Assembly: GCF_954871325.1 (NCBI RefSeq)
Contig: NC_088779.1
Coordinates: forward strand, 26,026,869 to 26,090,868
Reading direction: 5' to 3'
DNA: 64,000 bases
From: Gordionus sp. m RMFG-2023
Lineage: Eukaryota > Nematomorpha > Gordioida > Chordodea > Parachordodidae
Below the pieces are notes generated by a model. It did no database searches. It worked only from the letters and a program-made list of their open reading frames with translations, and had not been told where the DNA came from. Position numbers and translations under genes: made by a program. Below, one piece after another: positions 23,601-35,576 of this stretch. Each line of letters starts with the position of its first letter. Positions within the stretch are counted from its first letter, which is position 1.

Positions 23601-26600
23601 TTGAGTCAAAAATGTATCCAAAAGTGGATTAACAACGATCATTTTTTTAGAAATCCTCAATTGGAACCGTTTGTTTGTATTGGTTCAAGTCGAGGTTTGC
23701 GCAGGCACGTGAGTAGAGGGAGGCGAATCCCCACAATATCAGTTGCCGGTTAAAATATCTTTCATCTTTCAAAAATGATAAAAATTGTAAACAAAGATAG
23801 CAGGACAGGATGGATAAAGAAAAAGAGATTGAAATTAGAAGTTAGAAATACTTTAGAGAAAAAGATCATATTACATAATGAAGTACGACAACTTTGCACG
23901 TTACGAAAAAATTAATTAACTTTGTAGGGGATAAAATTGGAAATTTAAGGGAATATTTGTCAACCAGATTCATTTATTAAGGGAATACTACAATTAAAAA
24001 AATTACTACGAGTACAATGTAATTGGCTGTAAAAATGCCCATTGATCGATTTCATTATCTCTAAGCTTTATATTTGTGCCAGAATGGAATAAGCCAGCAA
24101 AGAACTAAAAATTCTTAGTGTTAAAACCATATTATAATAGCTGGAAAGATGCATGATAGACCAGCAAAAATGGGGAAAAAAAACTTCCATATCAATACTA
24201 TAATATAATAGATGGAAAGATGCATCATAAATTTTTTTAATGATCATCAAAATATGGGTTATCTATCATTTAGAATTTTTAACACAAAAAAATATATTAC
24301 TTTCGTACTTTAAAAAAAACTTATAATTTATTCTGTAAAAAATAAATCACGTTTTCTTATAAAAAGATAAATGATAATTTCTAAAATGTGGCAAAGTTAA
24401 ACTCGTTCCCTGTATTTTAATTTTTTACGATTTATCAATTTAAATCGTGAAAAGTTTGATAGTTTGATAATTGGGATGAGCTAATTTTTTTTTATTTAAA
24501 ATTACCAAACAGAAGTTCGTTACCATCTATCCTTTTTAATTATTCTTGTTTGTTTGTTTGAATGATTAGGTTGAATCGCGTGACACGATAGAGAACATCG
24601 CTCTGAAATACGATATACTGCCATCGGAATTGGTCAAATTGAATAAAATGTCCTCTAGAATGTTATACCCCGGACAGGTAAATCTATTATTAGCTTAGGG
24701 CCTATTTGTTAAAACATGATCATGGAAGGATATTACATATTTTATATTAACAAACTTTTTTTTGTAGTTGATAAAAGTACCAAACGCTTCTTACCAATTA
24801 CCACCTCATCAACCCCAATCAGAAGTAGAAGTTGACCCTGTTAGATTTCGAAGTTCGACCATATCTTCCATTCCCAATGCTCATCCATTGCAATCAAACC
24901 CCGAATCCGCCAACGTAAAACTATTCAGTTCTAAGGTTAAATGAATATACTTAAACGATTCTCTTTACCCAGAATTTGGAACCGGAATCTCGAATCCCTT
25001 TTGTGAATTTTTTTTTTGGGGCAGGAAGTTGTCCTAACCTAACAAAAGTGTAACTAATTTTTATTATTCGAAAGAGTTTTTGTTTGGGAACCGGAAAACC
25101 TTTTTAAAAATAATATTCAGAATAGGAATCTTATTTTGTTATGGGACGCGTCCCGAAAGACGTTTTGCCACCAGACACGTCCAGATGACGATAACTTTGG
25201 GACGGGACACCTTCACTCTCTTTCCCATCCAAATAAAGAATAGTTAAATCACATAATTTCATTTAAAATTATTTTTAAGGTTGAAATTATAAAAGGCTCA
25301 TTTTTGAATATGGTCGCTTACCATTTTTTCTTCGATTCCCGTAAGCTGATTCTCACTAATCTCTTCCGTTAATAAGCACTCGAAGATATCGTTTGAAAAA
25401 AATGTATGAATAAATGATTCTTATTTTCAAAAGATGTTAGGTAGGTAATTGTCGCTGGGTGGGACATGGTTCGTCGAATGGGTGTTTTTTTATATTAATA
25501 CTTATCAGATAAAGGAAATTATTAAATCGAAAACATTCAACATTATTTGGATTCTGGGACATTTGTTCCTACGTTTTTTTTTCAAAATAATTTTATTTTA
25601 TTTTTTTAAAAATGGTGCCGCTAAAATTTTGAAAAAGGGGTCCTACTCCCGGTTCCAAAATGTAACCCTGTTTCGTTTCCGGTTCTTGAATTTGACTCTA
25701 TTCTTATTCTGGTTTTAAAATCTTTTTGAAGTAATTTTAAAAAAAATTTGAACATTAAATAAATCCTCGAAAATGAATAACTAAACATTTTAAACAATAT
25801 TTATATAAATTACTTACACTTTTGTTAAAACCGGCCCAGAATCGATTCCTATAAATTTTTCCGGTTTCTAGATGCTTCTTTCTTTCCTTCTTTCTTTCAT
25901 TCATTTTTTTCTTTTTGTCATTCTTTCTTTCATTATTAATCTTTCAAAATTATTTATTGAAATATTTTGCTACAATTTTCTATCAAACTGTTCCTCTCTA
26001 CAATAAAAAATTCATTTTTTTTTTGAAAAGTATCATTTCAAACTTAATCAAGAATAGGGTTATAAATAGTGCCTTCCAAATTTTAAATGATATTTCTTTA
26101 TTGGTTGTTACACAATGGCTATTTTTCAAATAAGAAGATATTAGGTAGCCTAACTATCAGTTAAAGCTATAAAAAAATAAATTAGCACGCTATTTTAATA
26201 ACGCTTAATGATAAATTTTGAAGATGGAAATAAGGTATAAATTTTTTCTCCTTCTTAATTTACTAACAGTCTAAGAGTTTTAACCTGGGATCCGCATCTA
26301 GGCCTACATATTCACACGACTCTCGATTTTATTCGCAATCCTACGAAACGGAGTCGGAAGAGGACGATCCTATCGTCCAAAGATTTTTCAAGTGCCGAGC
26401 CGTATATTTGAGATATGACGCCCCTGAACCCGTAATTTATTTTTCAAGATCAGATATTATAAAAATAATGGCTAAGGGGATGAATTGTGAGTTATATAAG
26501 AAATTAACGTTAAATATTGCCACATGGTTTTGTTGTGAAATCAAACCTAACCTCCCTTTAAGATATTATACTTATTTAAGTTTTAAACAATTAGAAACCA

Positions 26601-29600
26601 GATCCAAAAATATTGATTTCATCAAATCTAATTTTTTTTTTCCTCTTCATATAATATAAATGTATGAAAGAATCACAAATTATGTGTATCATTTTGTAGC
26701 CCTTCTAGTTTGAGAAAATATTTTATTTTTTCAGGCGGAATTTTTTTTAGTTCTAAGGGCTGCTTGCTTAATCTCCTCAAAACATCATGTCGGTTCTATT
26801 AAATAGATTGTTTATAAAAATGATATTTTTACTTACAAAGATATCTTTTACGTAATATATTATATTCATCTATATTATGTATTTTAATTAAATTTAAGTT
26901 TAAAAAAACAAAAAATCGGTTTATGGGAATATTTTAATTTTTTTTTAAAAAAAAATTTCTTATTAAAGTAGAATTTTAAGGGCTACAAAATTTTATATAG
27001 TTTGTGACTTCGCATCAAGCTTTTTAGAAGAAAAAAAATGAAATTTAATCAAATCACGATTTCCCCGATTTTCGACCATAAGGCATGTTTTTTTTGATCT
27101 GGTTGAGCTAGAATTTGAAAACAAAATTTACATTCATAAATAGCCATAGTTTTATTTTGTTGATTAATCATATAAATTTTTACATCTTTAATTAAATTAA
27201 AAAAAAAAATTAAAACAGTTAATCGGCACATTATTACTAACTCCCACCGCTACTATGTTCGATTCGACAGATCTTAGCGTGACTTTACCTTTCAACCAGC
27301 TCCGATTAGCTAGGTTGTTTCGGGATATCGATATATATGGAGAAAAAGATGGGTAAATACCCCCTTATAGATTTTCAGAAATATTGTTCATTGAAGCTTT
27401 ATCAAAAAATATTTTTGGTTCCTTTTTTATGGAGTATTATATTATATATTAAATAATTGATTTATTAAATTTCCTTTTTTTCCCCAATTAACCCTTTGAA
27501 ATGATTCGCTCAAATTAAGAAATAGAAGTAGAATTCTAAATTATATCTATTTTTAAAAGTTTAGTTTGCCACCTTCCTATATTTAACTTTAGAACGTATT
27601 CCATTCACACTGACCAAACTCGCATGGATAAAGAAATAATATTAAACTCTGCCAAAAGTAAACCCGTTTTAAAGGTCGACAGTAAAATCGAAGATATCTC
27701 CAACAATACACCCCATGATAAGGATAAAGATGACGATTTCGAGACGAAAATTAAAGCTCATAAAATGAGCGAAGCGCAGCGAGTTAACATATCCATAATT
27801 AGCGGTTTGGAATACTTGAGCCAGCATTGGCCTGCCGCCTTGAAGTCGATCCTTTTTAACGAGCAATCAGAAAATTCCAAAAATGGTTCGTAGATAATCA
27901 TCTTATAAAAAAACAATATTTTTTTTGGACTAAGATTTCTGTAAAAAATTAATTTTTTTTGACCTTGAATAATGCAAATTTTCCTGGTCCATGCTAAAAA
28001 AAATATTTTATGCCGAAAGAAGGTAAAAAAAAATTGGGCTTAGCGAGGCTTTTCAATATTCGTAAAAAGGATTATCAGCGGCATGACCCATCTAACATTA
28101 TGATATGGACGTTAACAAGGAGATTGTTAAAGAAATATATTGGATAAATGGAATCTTTAAAAAAAATCGTTTATAATAAAATTTAATTATAGATAATGAA
28201 ACAATCAACGCTCATCCTATGGATTTAAAAAACCAATCCACGTCTTCTCTGACACTCCTTTACCATCATAATCACGATACGGAGAAGGTAATTTTTCTGG
28301 ATATCGATACGTTGCCAGACGCGAAAAATGGGGATGGGGGCAATGAGTACTGGTTCTGTCTACTCCCTTCCGAGTAAATTCTTATCTTTTTATATATTTT
28401 TTTTTTATTTTTCGTAATCGTTTATTTTAGAAGAAAATTTAAATATGGGAGATAATATAGAGAGAAGAGATAATGAATTTTTATTTTATTATGTTTACAA
28501 ACAATTTTAGCGCCAAAAAGATTTTTATATTCTTGGAAGAGTGCTCTATTTACCTCGCCGAGGAAAAAAGTTCCAAGAAGTACGAACTTAGAAAGACTGC
28601 CACCGCGAAAAATAGCAAAGAATGGGAAGTAATTTAACGTCTTAAAAAATAATAATATAATTATAAAATATTTATTATTATAACTATCCAATAGACATTG
28701 TTTTTAAAATGTGATCAGATATCATCATTTTCTGGCGAGATCCAGGAATAAGGAATATTATAAAGTTGATTTATTTAAAAAATAAATCTAAAACTTTGAA
28801 AGAAAATTGCGCTCAACAATGAAAAATTAAGCTTGTTGAGTCACAAAAAAATCCATCTTTTCCTTCTAGGTAATATCTCTTTCAAAATCTAGGGAAGGGT
28901 AGGGATTAATTCATTTTAATTGAAATAATGCTGCTATTCGATATTGAAAAGAAGAAAAAAAAATGATTCTTATTACCCTGAACCGAATTATGTTTGTTAG
29001 AAAATTTTTTTTCTTATCGCCAAATATATTTTTATTGGGACATGCGAGTAACCTATTGGGTGATTTGTTTTTGCGATGAGGGTTACTGTAATAAATATCT
29101 ATTTCGCATCTATTTGATTTTAAATGACCTAAAATACTAACACAGACTAGACTGACGATTTGTTTATTTAAAATGCATTAAGTCCGTTATTGAAAGGTAT
29201 TTAGGGCAGTTTTAAACTAAATTCCTCTCAATGGCGTCTACTATAACAGCTGACTTTAGTATACACACATTTAAAAAAACGAAGAGGGTCATTGATGTCA
29301 TTGCTTAGTTAGATACCTTTCTTCATAAATAGAAATATTCTCTGAACCATGATATAGTAATTTTACTATAATATTGATATTTTATTGTGAATTTTTATAT
29401 TTTATTGTTAGCAAAATGTGCTGTAATATAAATTATAGCTTATTGATCCTCTTTTTTTCTTCTTCCAAATTTTAGCTATTAGAATGTCCTAAAAAGGATG
29501 CATCGCCACCACTCCAAGATTACAATCCCGATATTCCATCACTGCTCGATACCAGTTCCATACTTGACGACGATCAAATTATACAGGTTTATATATAAAT

Positions 29601-31929
29601 ATCTTCAAGATCTAATTATTTAGCTTAGACCTAAATGATAGTTCATTCTTATATTGTTAAGAATAGAAGGAAAAAAAATATAAATTTAAAATGATTTTTT
29701 TTTCCATATTGCTATCCGTTTCTCTTCAATTGTCGAAGATATTAGTCGTTACATAGTTAGTTAATAAGCAAATTCGGCTCAATTTACAGGCATATGTTAT
29801 TAGATCCTTTTAAGGTTGAGCCATCCTTTCAAAAAAACGAAGTTCATTTTTTTTGTAAAAATGCAGCTTTTACTCCCAGCAATAAAGCTTGATTTGATAA
29901 TTATATAAGTAGAGTCATGATGATTATATTGAGCAGTTCATTATCTGTTATGAATATTTCAAATTACAAATGTCTAACTCGATTTCATTTTTAGAGGTAT
30001 AGTGACAGCGACTGATACCTTACATGATAAAACGGAAGCCCAATTTTCAATAAATATATATATTTGAAAATTACCAATTCCAAAGCTTTATTAATTTTCT
30101 TAAAATTTTTTTTTAACTGGCACAAAATGTCTTTTAAATTATGAGATTAGGTTTAATTGAGATCATAGATAGAAAAGTGGATTATGTAAAAAAGACATAA
30201 TATTGATTTCATTAACAATTATTTAAAGATAGGATATGAACAATGTTTTATTTATCAATTGCATAATTTCAGCTTAACAAAAGGCTACCGGCCAGAGCTA
30301 TAGGCTATTATTGGATCCTAGCCTACAGCAATAACAAGCACGGATACAGTTTCAACACAATGTACAACAAGTTGCAGGCTTGCGACAATGACAGCCCCGT
30401 CCTTCTAGTCATTAAGGATAAGGACGCGAAAGTAAGTTACAACACGAAAAAATTTTTTATCGTCAGAATTACATATGACTTTTACTACTAATGTATTTTC
30501 TAGACCCTTAAAAACATATTATTCCAATCCCGGTCAAAACCAAATAGTTAAAAATCTAAAAGAAAAACATTGAGAAAATATTCTGAAAAATGAACGAGAT
30601 CTTGTTTAAGAACTAAATTTAAGATTTGTTATTATTCCAAATATTAAATTAAATATACCATTAAAATCCTTATTTAATTATAGTCAACTATTAAAGAGTG
30701 AGGTGATTGAAATAATTATTTTAATTTTTTTTATAAACATAATTAAGATATCACTTTAGCTAAACTATACAATTGACTTTAAAAATATTTTTGCTAATGT
30801 GTTTGCAAAAAAATATATTATTTTCAGCCCGGTTTTAAGGTTAGATCATCCTGTGGCCAACCTCTAATTTGTTAAGAAAAATCTGTTCATATTCATTAAA
30901 AACTATTAAATTAGAATTAGTTTAAAAAAATATTTTATATTTTAAAAAGGTTTTTGGAGCTTTAGCCTCTTGCCCTTTCAAACCCAGCGAACATTTTTAT
31001 GGAAACGGAGAAACCTTTTTATACACATTCTACCCCTCTTTTCAGGTTGCATATTTTTTTTGAAAAAAAATCTTTCCTTCGAAAGATGTTGCTTGTTTAT
31101 TTCTCTCTTTTATTAAAACCTTAACAAATTATATTTTATTATAAATAAAAATTTAAAGGTGTTTAATTGGACCGGAGAAAATAACTATTTTATACAAGGA
31201 AACTTGGATAGTTTAGCCATAGGCTCTGGAAAGTAAAAAATAACATATTTATAGGCCCATTTACATTTAAAATGACGTCCGGCCCTTTTAAATCTCCCAA
31301 TATTTTGATTTAAAAAAGTTTAGGGATTTGATCGTAGTAGTAGTTGATATTTATATAAGTAGATAATATTTTGCTGAATATCCATATCAGGTCTTTTAAA
31401 AATAAAATTAATCACTAATTTAATTATTAAGTTAAGATTGAAAATTTTTACAAAAAATTGATAACAGGGGATAAAGAATAAATTCGCGAATCTTATGCCA
31501 TATACCCCCCCCCCCCCCGCTCTTCTCGTTATCTATTTATATAGAAAAATGAAAAGGAATAGAGCCCCCCCCCTCTCCCTATATTGTTTTAAAACTTATC
31601 GTATTCTTATCTTAAATATAAATTTTACATCACCTAATTCCCCCTTTAATTTGTAGAATCTTACGTCTCTTAATTATAGGGTTTATAACTCCATCCGTTA
31701 ATCATTTTCATGGAGCTTGATTTTATTACTTAATAAATATTTTTTTTTAAAAAAAATTTAAATATCCTCAAAATCAAGGGGCTTATATGGTCTTTGGCTG
31801 GGCGCCAATTTTTATCACGGCCGAACACATTCTTGCGAAACTTTCGCCAATCCCCCTCTCACGCTCAAAGAGGATTTTATAGTTGATAGATTAGAAGTTT
31901 GGTGGTTTGGAGACGCACCCAAGACATAA
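20654..31929 (+). CDS. OXR1: OXR1/NCOA7-type LysM + TLDc domain protein
   Basis: Oxidation-resistance family protein; in animals the TLDc domain protects against oxidative stress and, in several members, binds the V-ATPase. Coding exons: 20654-20764, 24570-24677, 24768-24914, 26270-26431, 27219-27352, 27593-27885, 28193-28373, 28511-28628, 29476-29586, 30273-30431, 30950-31045, 31159-31232, 31779-31929. All junctions are GT..AG and phase-consistent, giving 1845 nt, 614 aa. Residues 38-78 are a LysM domain (VESRDTIENIALKYD, LVKLNKM). About 155-260 is the GRAM-like segment (GTLLLTPTATMFD). About 445-614 is TLDc: LPARAIGYYWILAYS, FGALASCPFKPSEHFYGNGE, LWLGANFYHGRTHSC, ending EVWWFGDAPKT. The ATG at 20654 directly follows TTTATCAG, so a further upstream exon, or a start at the downstream ATG 20681, is possible. 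Intron 1 (3.8 kb) holds MITEs. OXR1 versus NCOA7 cannot be decided. Confidence 0.93.
20930..21320. repeat. Intronic tandem duplication, CAGCTGACTCCTA repeat
   Basis: Within OXR1 intron 1, a roughly 100-bp unit ending GACGTCTCCAGCTGACTCCTA (about 21115) is repeated as GACGTCTCTAGCTGACTCCTA (about 21190), with shared TTAGTCAACTTGCAT / TTAGTCGACATGCAT. Similar words recur near 29230, 41450 and 45420, so this is a dispersed family, not a gene. Confidence 0.45.
21786..22000. mobile_element. MITE copy in OXR1 intron 1
   Basis: Ends TATAATGCGCAAAAATTTAG and (reverse complement) TATAGCGCACAAATCGAACG match the 10818-11234 family. A 61-codon + frame inside is incidental. Confidence 0.55.
22387..22545. 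mobile_element. Truncated GGCCCGG-type MITE
   Basis: Begins CAGAGATCTGCAGAGATACT as in the 17359 family and contains CGGCCGGCCCGGATTTGTGA twice in tandem. The right terminus is missing. Confidence 0.55.
22600..22972. mobile_element. Palindromic MITE, TATGTTAGCGGCAATG family
   Basis: Left end TATATATGTTAGAGGCAATC and right end (reverse complement) TATATATGTGTTAGCGGCAA are inverted repeats. The inner halves mirror each other too (ATGTATTCCAGCATGTTTAG against AAACATGATGGAATAAATTT). Related copies lie at 40327-40645 and 44937-45305, with a partial one at 38620-38960. Confidence 0.65.
23058..23396 (-). CDS. Unassigned 112-codon ORF inside OXR1 intron 1 (antisense)
   Basis: Open frame of 112 codons starting MVYNPSKKSDGSNANLKDIF, mixed in composition (YFGNNTPLVKAQMRSKVY, LYSKQVVKKIGAMVKINF). 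Its complexity is higher than the Asn/Ile/Phe-rich chance frames around it, so it may be an exon or transposon relic. No family recognised, no splice sites assigned. Confidence 0.25.
   Translation of the reverse strand: MVYNPSKKSDGSNANLKDIFWSFFSSKYIKIIVYFGNNTPLVKAQMRSKVYLKMNGLAAYESRLNLYSKQVVKKIGAMVKINFHLGNGILINFFNYRIIFDSTFPCDFTYRL
24975..25860. repeat. GGAACCGG-type dispersed repeat in OXR1 intron 3
   Basis: TTGGAACCGGAATCTCG near 24976, GGGAACCGGAAAACC near 25086, GGGACGCGTCCCG near 25142, CCCGGTTCCAAAATG near 25644 and TTTCCGGTTCTTGAATTTG near 25674 are opposed copies of one word set, suggesting one or two eroded inverted-repeat elements. The 89-codon ORF here is incidental. Confidence 0.4.
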
Positions 31930-32090
31930 AAAAACTTATCATAATCATATGTTTTAAAATGTGATAATTTACGATTTCGCTTTTGTGAGATAATTTATTT
32001 GCCCAAATTAATGTTTAAATTAAAACGATACGCTTGAAAATTAGAGCAAAAGAGCAACCAATTCTTTAGTTTTATTTATGGCTGAAGACC

Positions 32091-32096
32091 AATAAA
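32091..32096 (+). terminator. Candidate poly(A) signal of the OXR1-like gene
   Basis: AATAAA 162 nt after the stop codon. In such AT-rich DNA this match is weak evidence. Confidence 0.3.
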
Positions 32097-35000
32097 TCGA
32101 AAGAATACTGAATATCCATAAACCATTTCTATCTTCTTAAATATATATTATATATATACATACTAGAAACATGTTAAATTAGATATAATTATATTATATA
32201 AATCATATGTTAGTCGTTTAAATATTTATTTTTTAATTTGTATTTTTTTTTTTTACATTCCTTTTTAAAATCGTATTTTTTTTTAAAAAAAATAATCAAT
32301 CAAGTAGCATTATGATTTAGTATTTTTTTTCTAGCTTATTTTTGATTGGAATAAAATATTAGAAAAACTAAAGAATTTCAACTTTATTTTCCCATTTTTA
32401 ATAATCATTTTTTTAAAAAATCTTAAGATGAACCATCTTGTCTACTCTAAATTTGGCATTATATTATAAGTAAAAACTCGTTATACATCTCATATATATA
32501 TAGTTAAATTTTTGTTCCCCTGGGAAACCTGTAAAAAGGTTTTATATAGTTACAAATATTATATTTTTTTCCGTTTTCTCAAGAAATCCTTAAGGCACAC
32601 ATTCATAACATTTAATTTGGGAATTTATATATTTTCCTTTTTTGTATAAAATGATCATTCCCTTTTTAGATCAATTAAATCGACATTGTATAGATTAATT
32701 TAATTAATAATAGTATTCTAAACAAAAAATTTTGCTAAAATGAGTATTTGAAAAACATATAATTTTTCTTATTCTTTTACAAGCATAACATATATGATTT
32801 ATTTAAATATGACCAAAATAAATATTGTACTCCTTTAAAATGTGTATAATTATATAATAAATATATTTATTATTAGAGAAGAAAATATTGTTTTGAAACA
32901 CCAAAATATCAAGAATATAATTGGTACAAGCGGGATGGATTTAGCTGTGCTGCGATTAATTAAAAAAATATTTCTCGTTTTTTTTTAAATTTTATTTTTT
33001 GGCTTAAAACAAAATTAATAATTTATTTAAAACATTTGCCAAATAAAATTTATATATTAGAAAATATGTAAATTATAATCGTGTATAAAAATTATTTTTT
33101 GTTAAAATTGGAAGGGCAGTGAGGATTTTCTTGAATTTAAATTTAGATCCAGCAGCTGGAAAAACTTGCATACCGGGTATGTTTCAGACTAGAACGGAAA
33201 ATCTAGGAAGTTTTAATTTTTTTTCTCTTTCTTAAAGTTTAGGTTAGCTACTAGTTTAGATAGAGAAGAATTTTAATTTTTTTAAAGGAATATTGAAAAT
33301 ATTAAACGCTTCCTTTATATGATTTTCCAACTGATTAATACAATTTAAATATATTTTTTAAAAATAGGCCTGTAGCGCGGATTTTAATACAATTTTTCGG
33401 TTCATTTAGAGGGAGGGCTTGCATGTTCTCTATAATTGGACCTTTCTTTGTACACACTTTATAAAATAATTAAAATGCTATTGACTTCTATGCATATTTA
33501 GTTTCACGGTCTTGTCACATGGATCAAATTTAAAACATTCAACATACTGATTTTCTTGACTGAATCTTATATATTTGAATGATATTTAAAGATTCGGCAC
33601 ATTTTCTATTTTCACAAATACTTTTTCTAAATCCTGATGCAACAATAATCCCTCTAATACATTTAACAATATTTCCTATTTTATTCTTTCCTTACATCAA
33701 CCACCACGACAAGAGTATGCTATTCAGATCCCAAGCATAGGTGGTGATCATATACACAATTCTGAAATAATTTTATCTGAAATTGACTGATAGTAAGGGA
33801 CCTAAATACATATATAATAGTATAAAACTAACTCTAAAATAAAGAATGTTTGAAGTTGTTTTGATGACAGATTCGAAATTTAAGTAAATAATTTTTAGAA
33901 ATAAGGTTTTTTTTTAAATATAATTTTACAATTATGCATGTTATAGTTTTATATATAATGGTAGCAAAAATAAAATTAAGCTTTTAAATGGGTATATAGA
34001 ATCGCCAAAAAATTCAATAGAGTGGAACAATACCTCAAAGTTCCAGAGTTTATTCAAGATAGTTACTGAATTCAAATCCAGAATAACCACCGATTAAGTC
34101 AAGGATGTTATTTAAAATCGAGGATATTTAAGAATAATTTACTGTGATATCTAATTCAGTAATAACGAATAAAATTCAAATCTATACATCATTACCCAAC
34201 TTTTGTGAAGCTAATAAAATTAAAAATTAGGTAGTATGAGTACTTATCTAATGTTAATCCGATATGAATTGCTGCGATTGTTATATATCAGCCAGTACCC
34301 TCAATTATGTCCAATTTTCAAAATAACAATTAAGAGCCTACAATAAATCATGCATTGATAAAAAAAAAATCTACAAATTGCTAGTACATAAGAAAAGAAG
34401 GGGTTATTCTTTTTTTTTTGGTTGCAACATAAATTTTACTATATAAAATAAATTTACATACAATAACATAAACTGACATTTCATTTGAAAGGAACTTTTA
34501 TGATAAATTAATCAAAAAATATTTTTGTAGGAAATAGGCTGGGGAAAAAAAATCTACAGTATCGGAAAGAATGGTATATCAATGCATCTCTAACTATAAA
34601 CCCTATGATATTCTTATTCTTAGATCATTTATTTCTAAATATCCTAAACTTTGACTTGAAAAATTATTTTGTAAAATATTTATTTTTAATAATTGAATTA
34701 AACATTTGTATAGAGTTGACTGACAAAATCAGAATTTAGACATTATAAATTAGGTAAATTATGGGTCGAGTACTTGTCTAATGTCCCAATAACAAAGTAA
34801 ATATATTTTAAAAAGGAACAAGGAAACAATCTCCTCTTAATATGAAAGGTTATTCAATTTTTAATTTAAAAAAAAAGAAGTAAAGACGTACGATTAGCCC
34901 TCACACCTAAGGGGATAAGTAGTTCTGCAAAACTGCACTTATGTGTGAGAAAAATTATTAAGCTTAATTTTTAGCACAAATTGTGGCAAAGTATACAAAA

Positions 35001-35561
35001 TATGATATAATGTAATAATTTTACATTAATTTTTGTATATTCAGGCATTAATTAGTGCTAATTGTGAATGCAGCAGGTAAGCTTGTCAAATATAAAATTT
35101 TGAGATATGCTCGAAATAAGGATATATAAAATTTCTCAATTGGTTGTTATATAGCAACTTAACATAGTAAAGTTCAAATTTATTAGCTATATAATAGATT
35201 AACGTGGAAAAATGTATAAAAAAAGGAAGATAATAAGATTTATAGGCCAACAAAATTCATGATTTAACTACATTTAAACATTATTAGCTTTTTCCCCATG
35301 GAAATAATCGAAAATTAATATTTACTAGAGCCCTGTATGGACAGGACAGACTCGAGTCCGATCAACCAAACTTGTATCGGTAGGACAAAATTTTTTCTCG
35401 GATCGGGCCTGACCTAAAATTAGGTCCGTTTGCAAGGCTTTAATGTGTAATAATTTATAATATTGGAAATGTTTATATCAGAAAAAATAAATAATTTATT
35501 GCATTTTTCATGTGCGTTGATTGAACTATAAAGGCCATTTGGGAGAAGGGATTATGTTATG
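32097..35561. other. Gene-free interval between the two convergent genes
   Basis: Both genes point into this interval, so it holds two 3' ends and no promoter is expected. I see no exon-like frame. A GAGTCCGATC / GATCGGGCCTGACC stretch at 35330-35420 looks like a MITE trace. Long C-runs lie just upstream near 31504 and 31565. Confidence 0.4.
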
Positions 35562-35567
35562 TTTATT
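35562..35567 (-). terminator. Candidate poly(A) signal of ELP3
   Basis: TTTATT on + (AATAAA on -) about 10 nt past the ELP3 stop codon; close but plausible for compact 3' UTRs. Confidence 0.3.
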
Positions 35568-35576
35568 TGTCTCTAT

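Noticed and set aside
26408-26659. + ORF of 83 codons continuing past the OXR1 exon
   Set aside because: Only its first part is exon; the GTAATT donor after 26431 joins in phase to 27219, so the rest is intron.
27669-27866. Minus-strand 65-codon ORF
   Set aside because: Shadow of OXR1-like exon 27593-27885, whose phase and splice sites fit the + strand.
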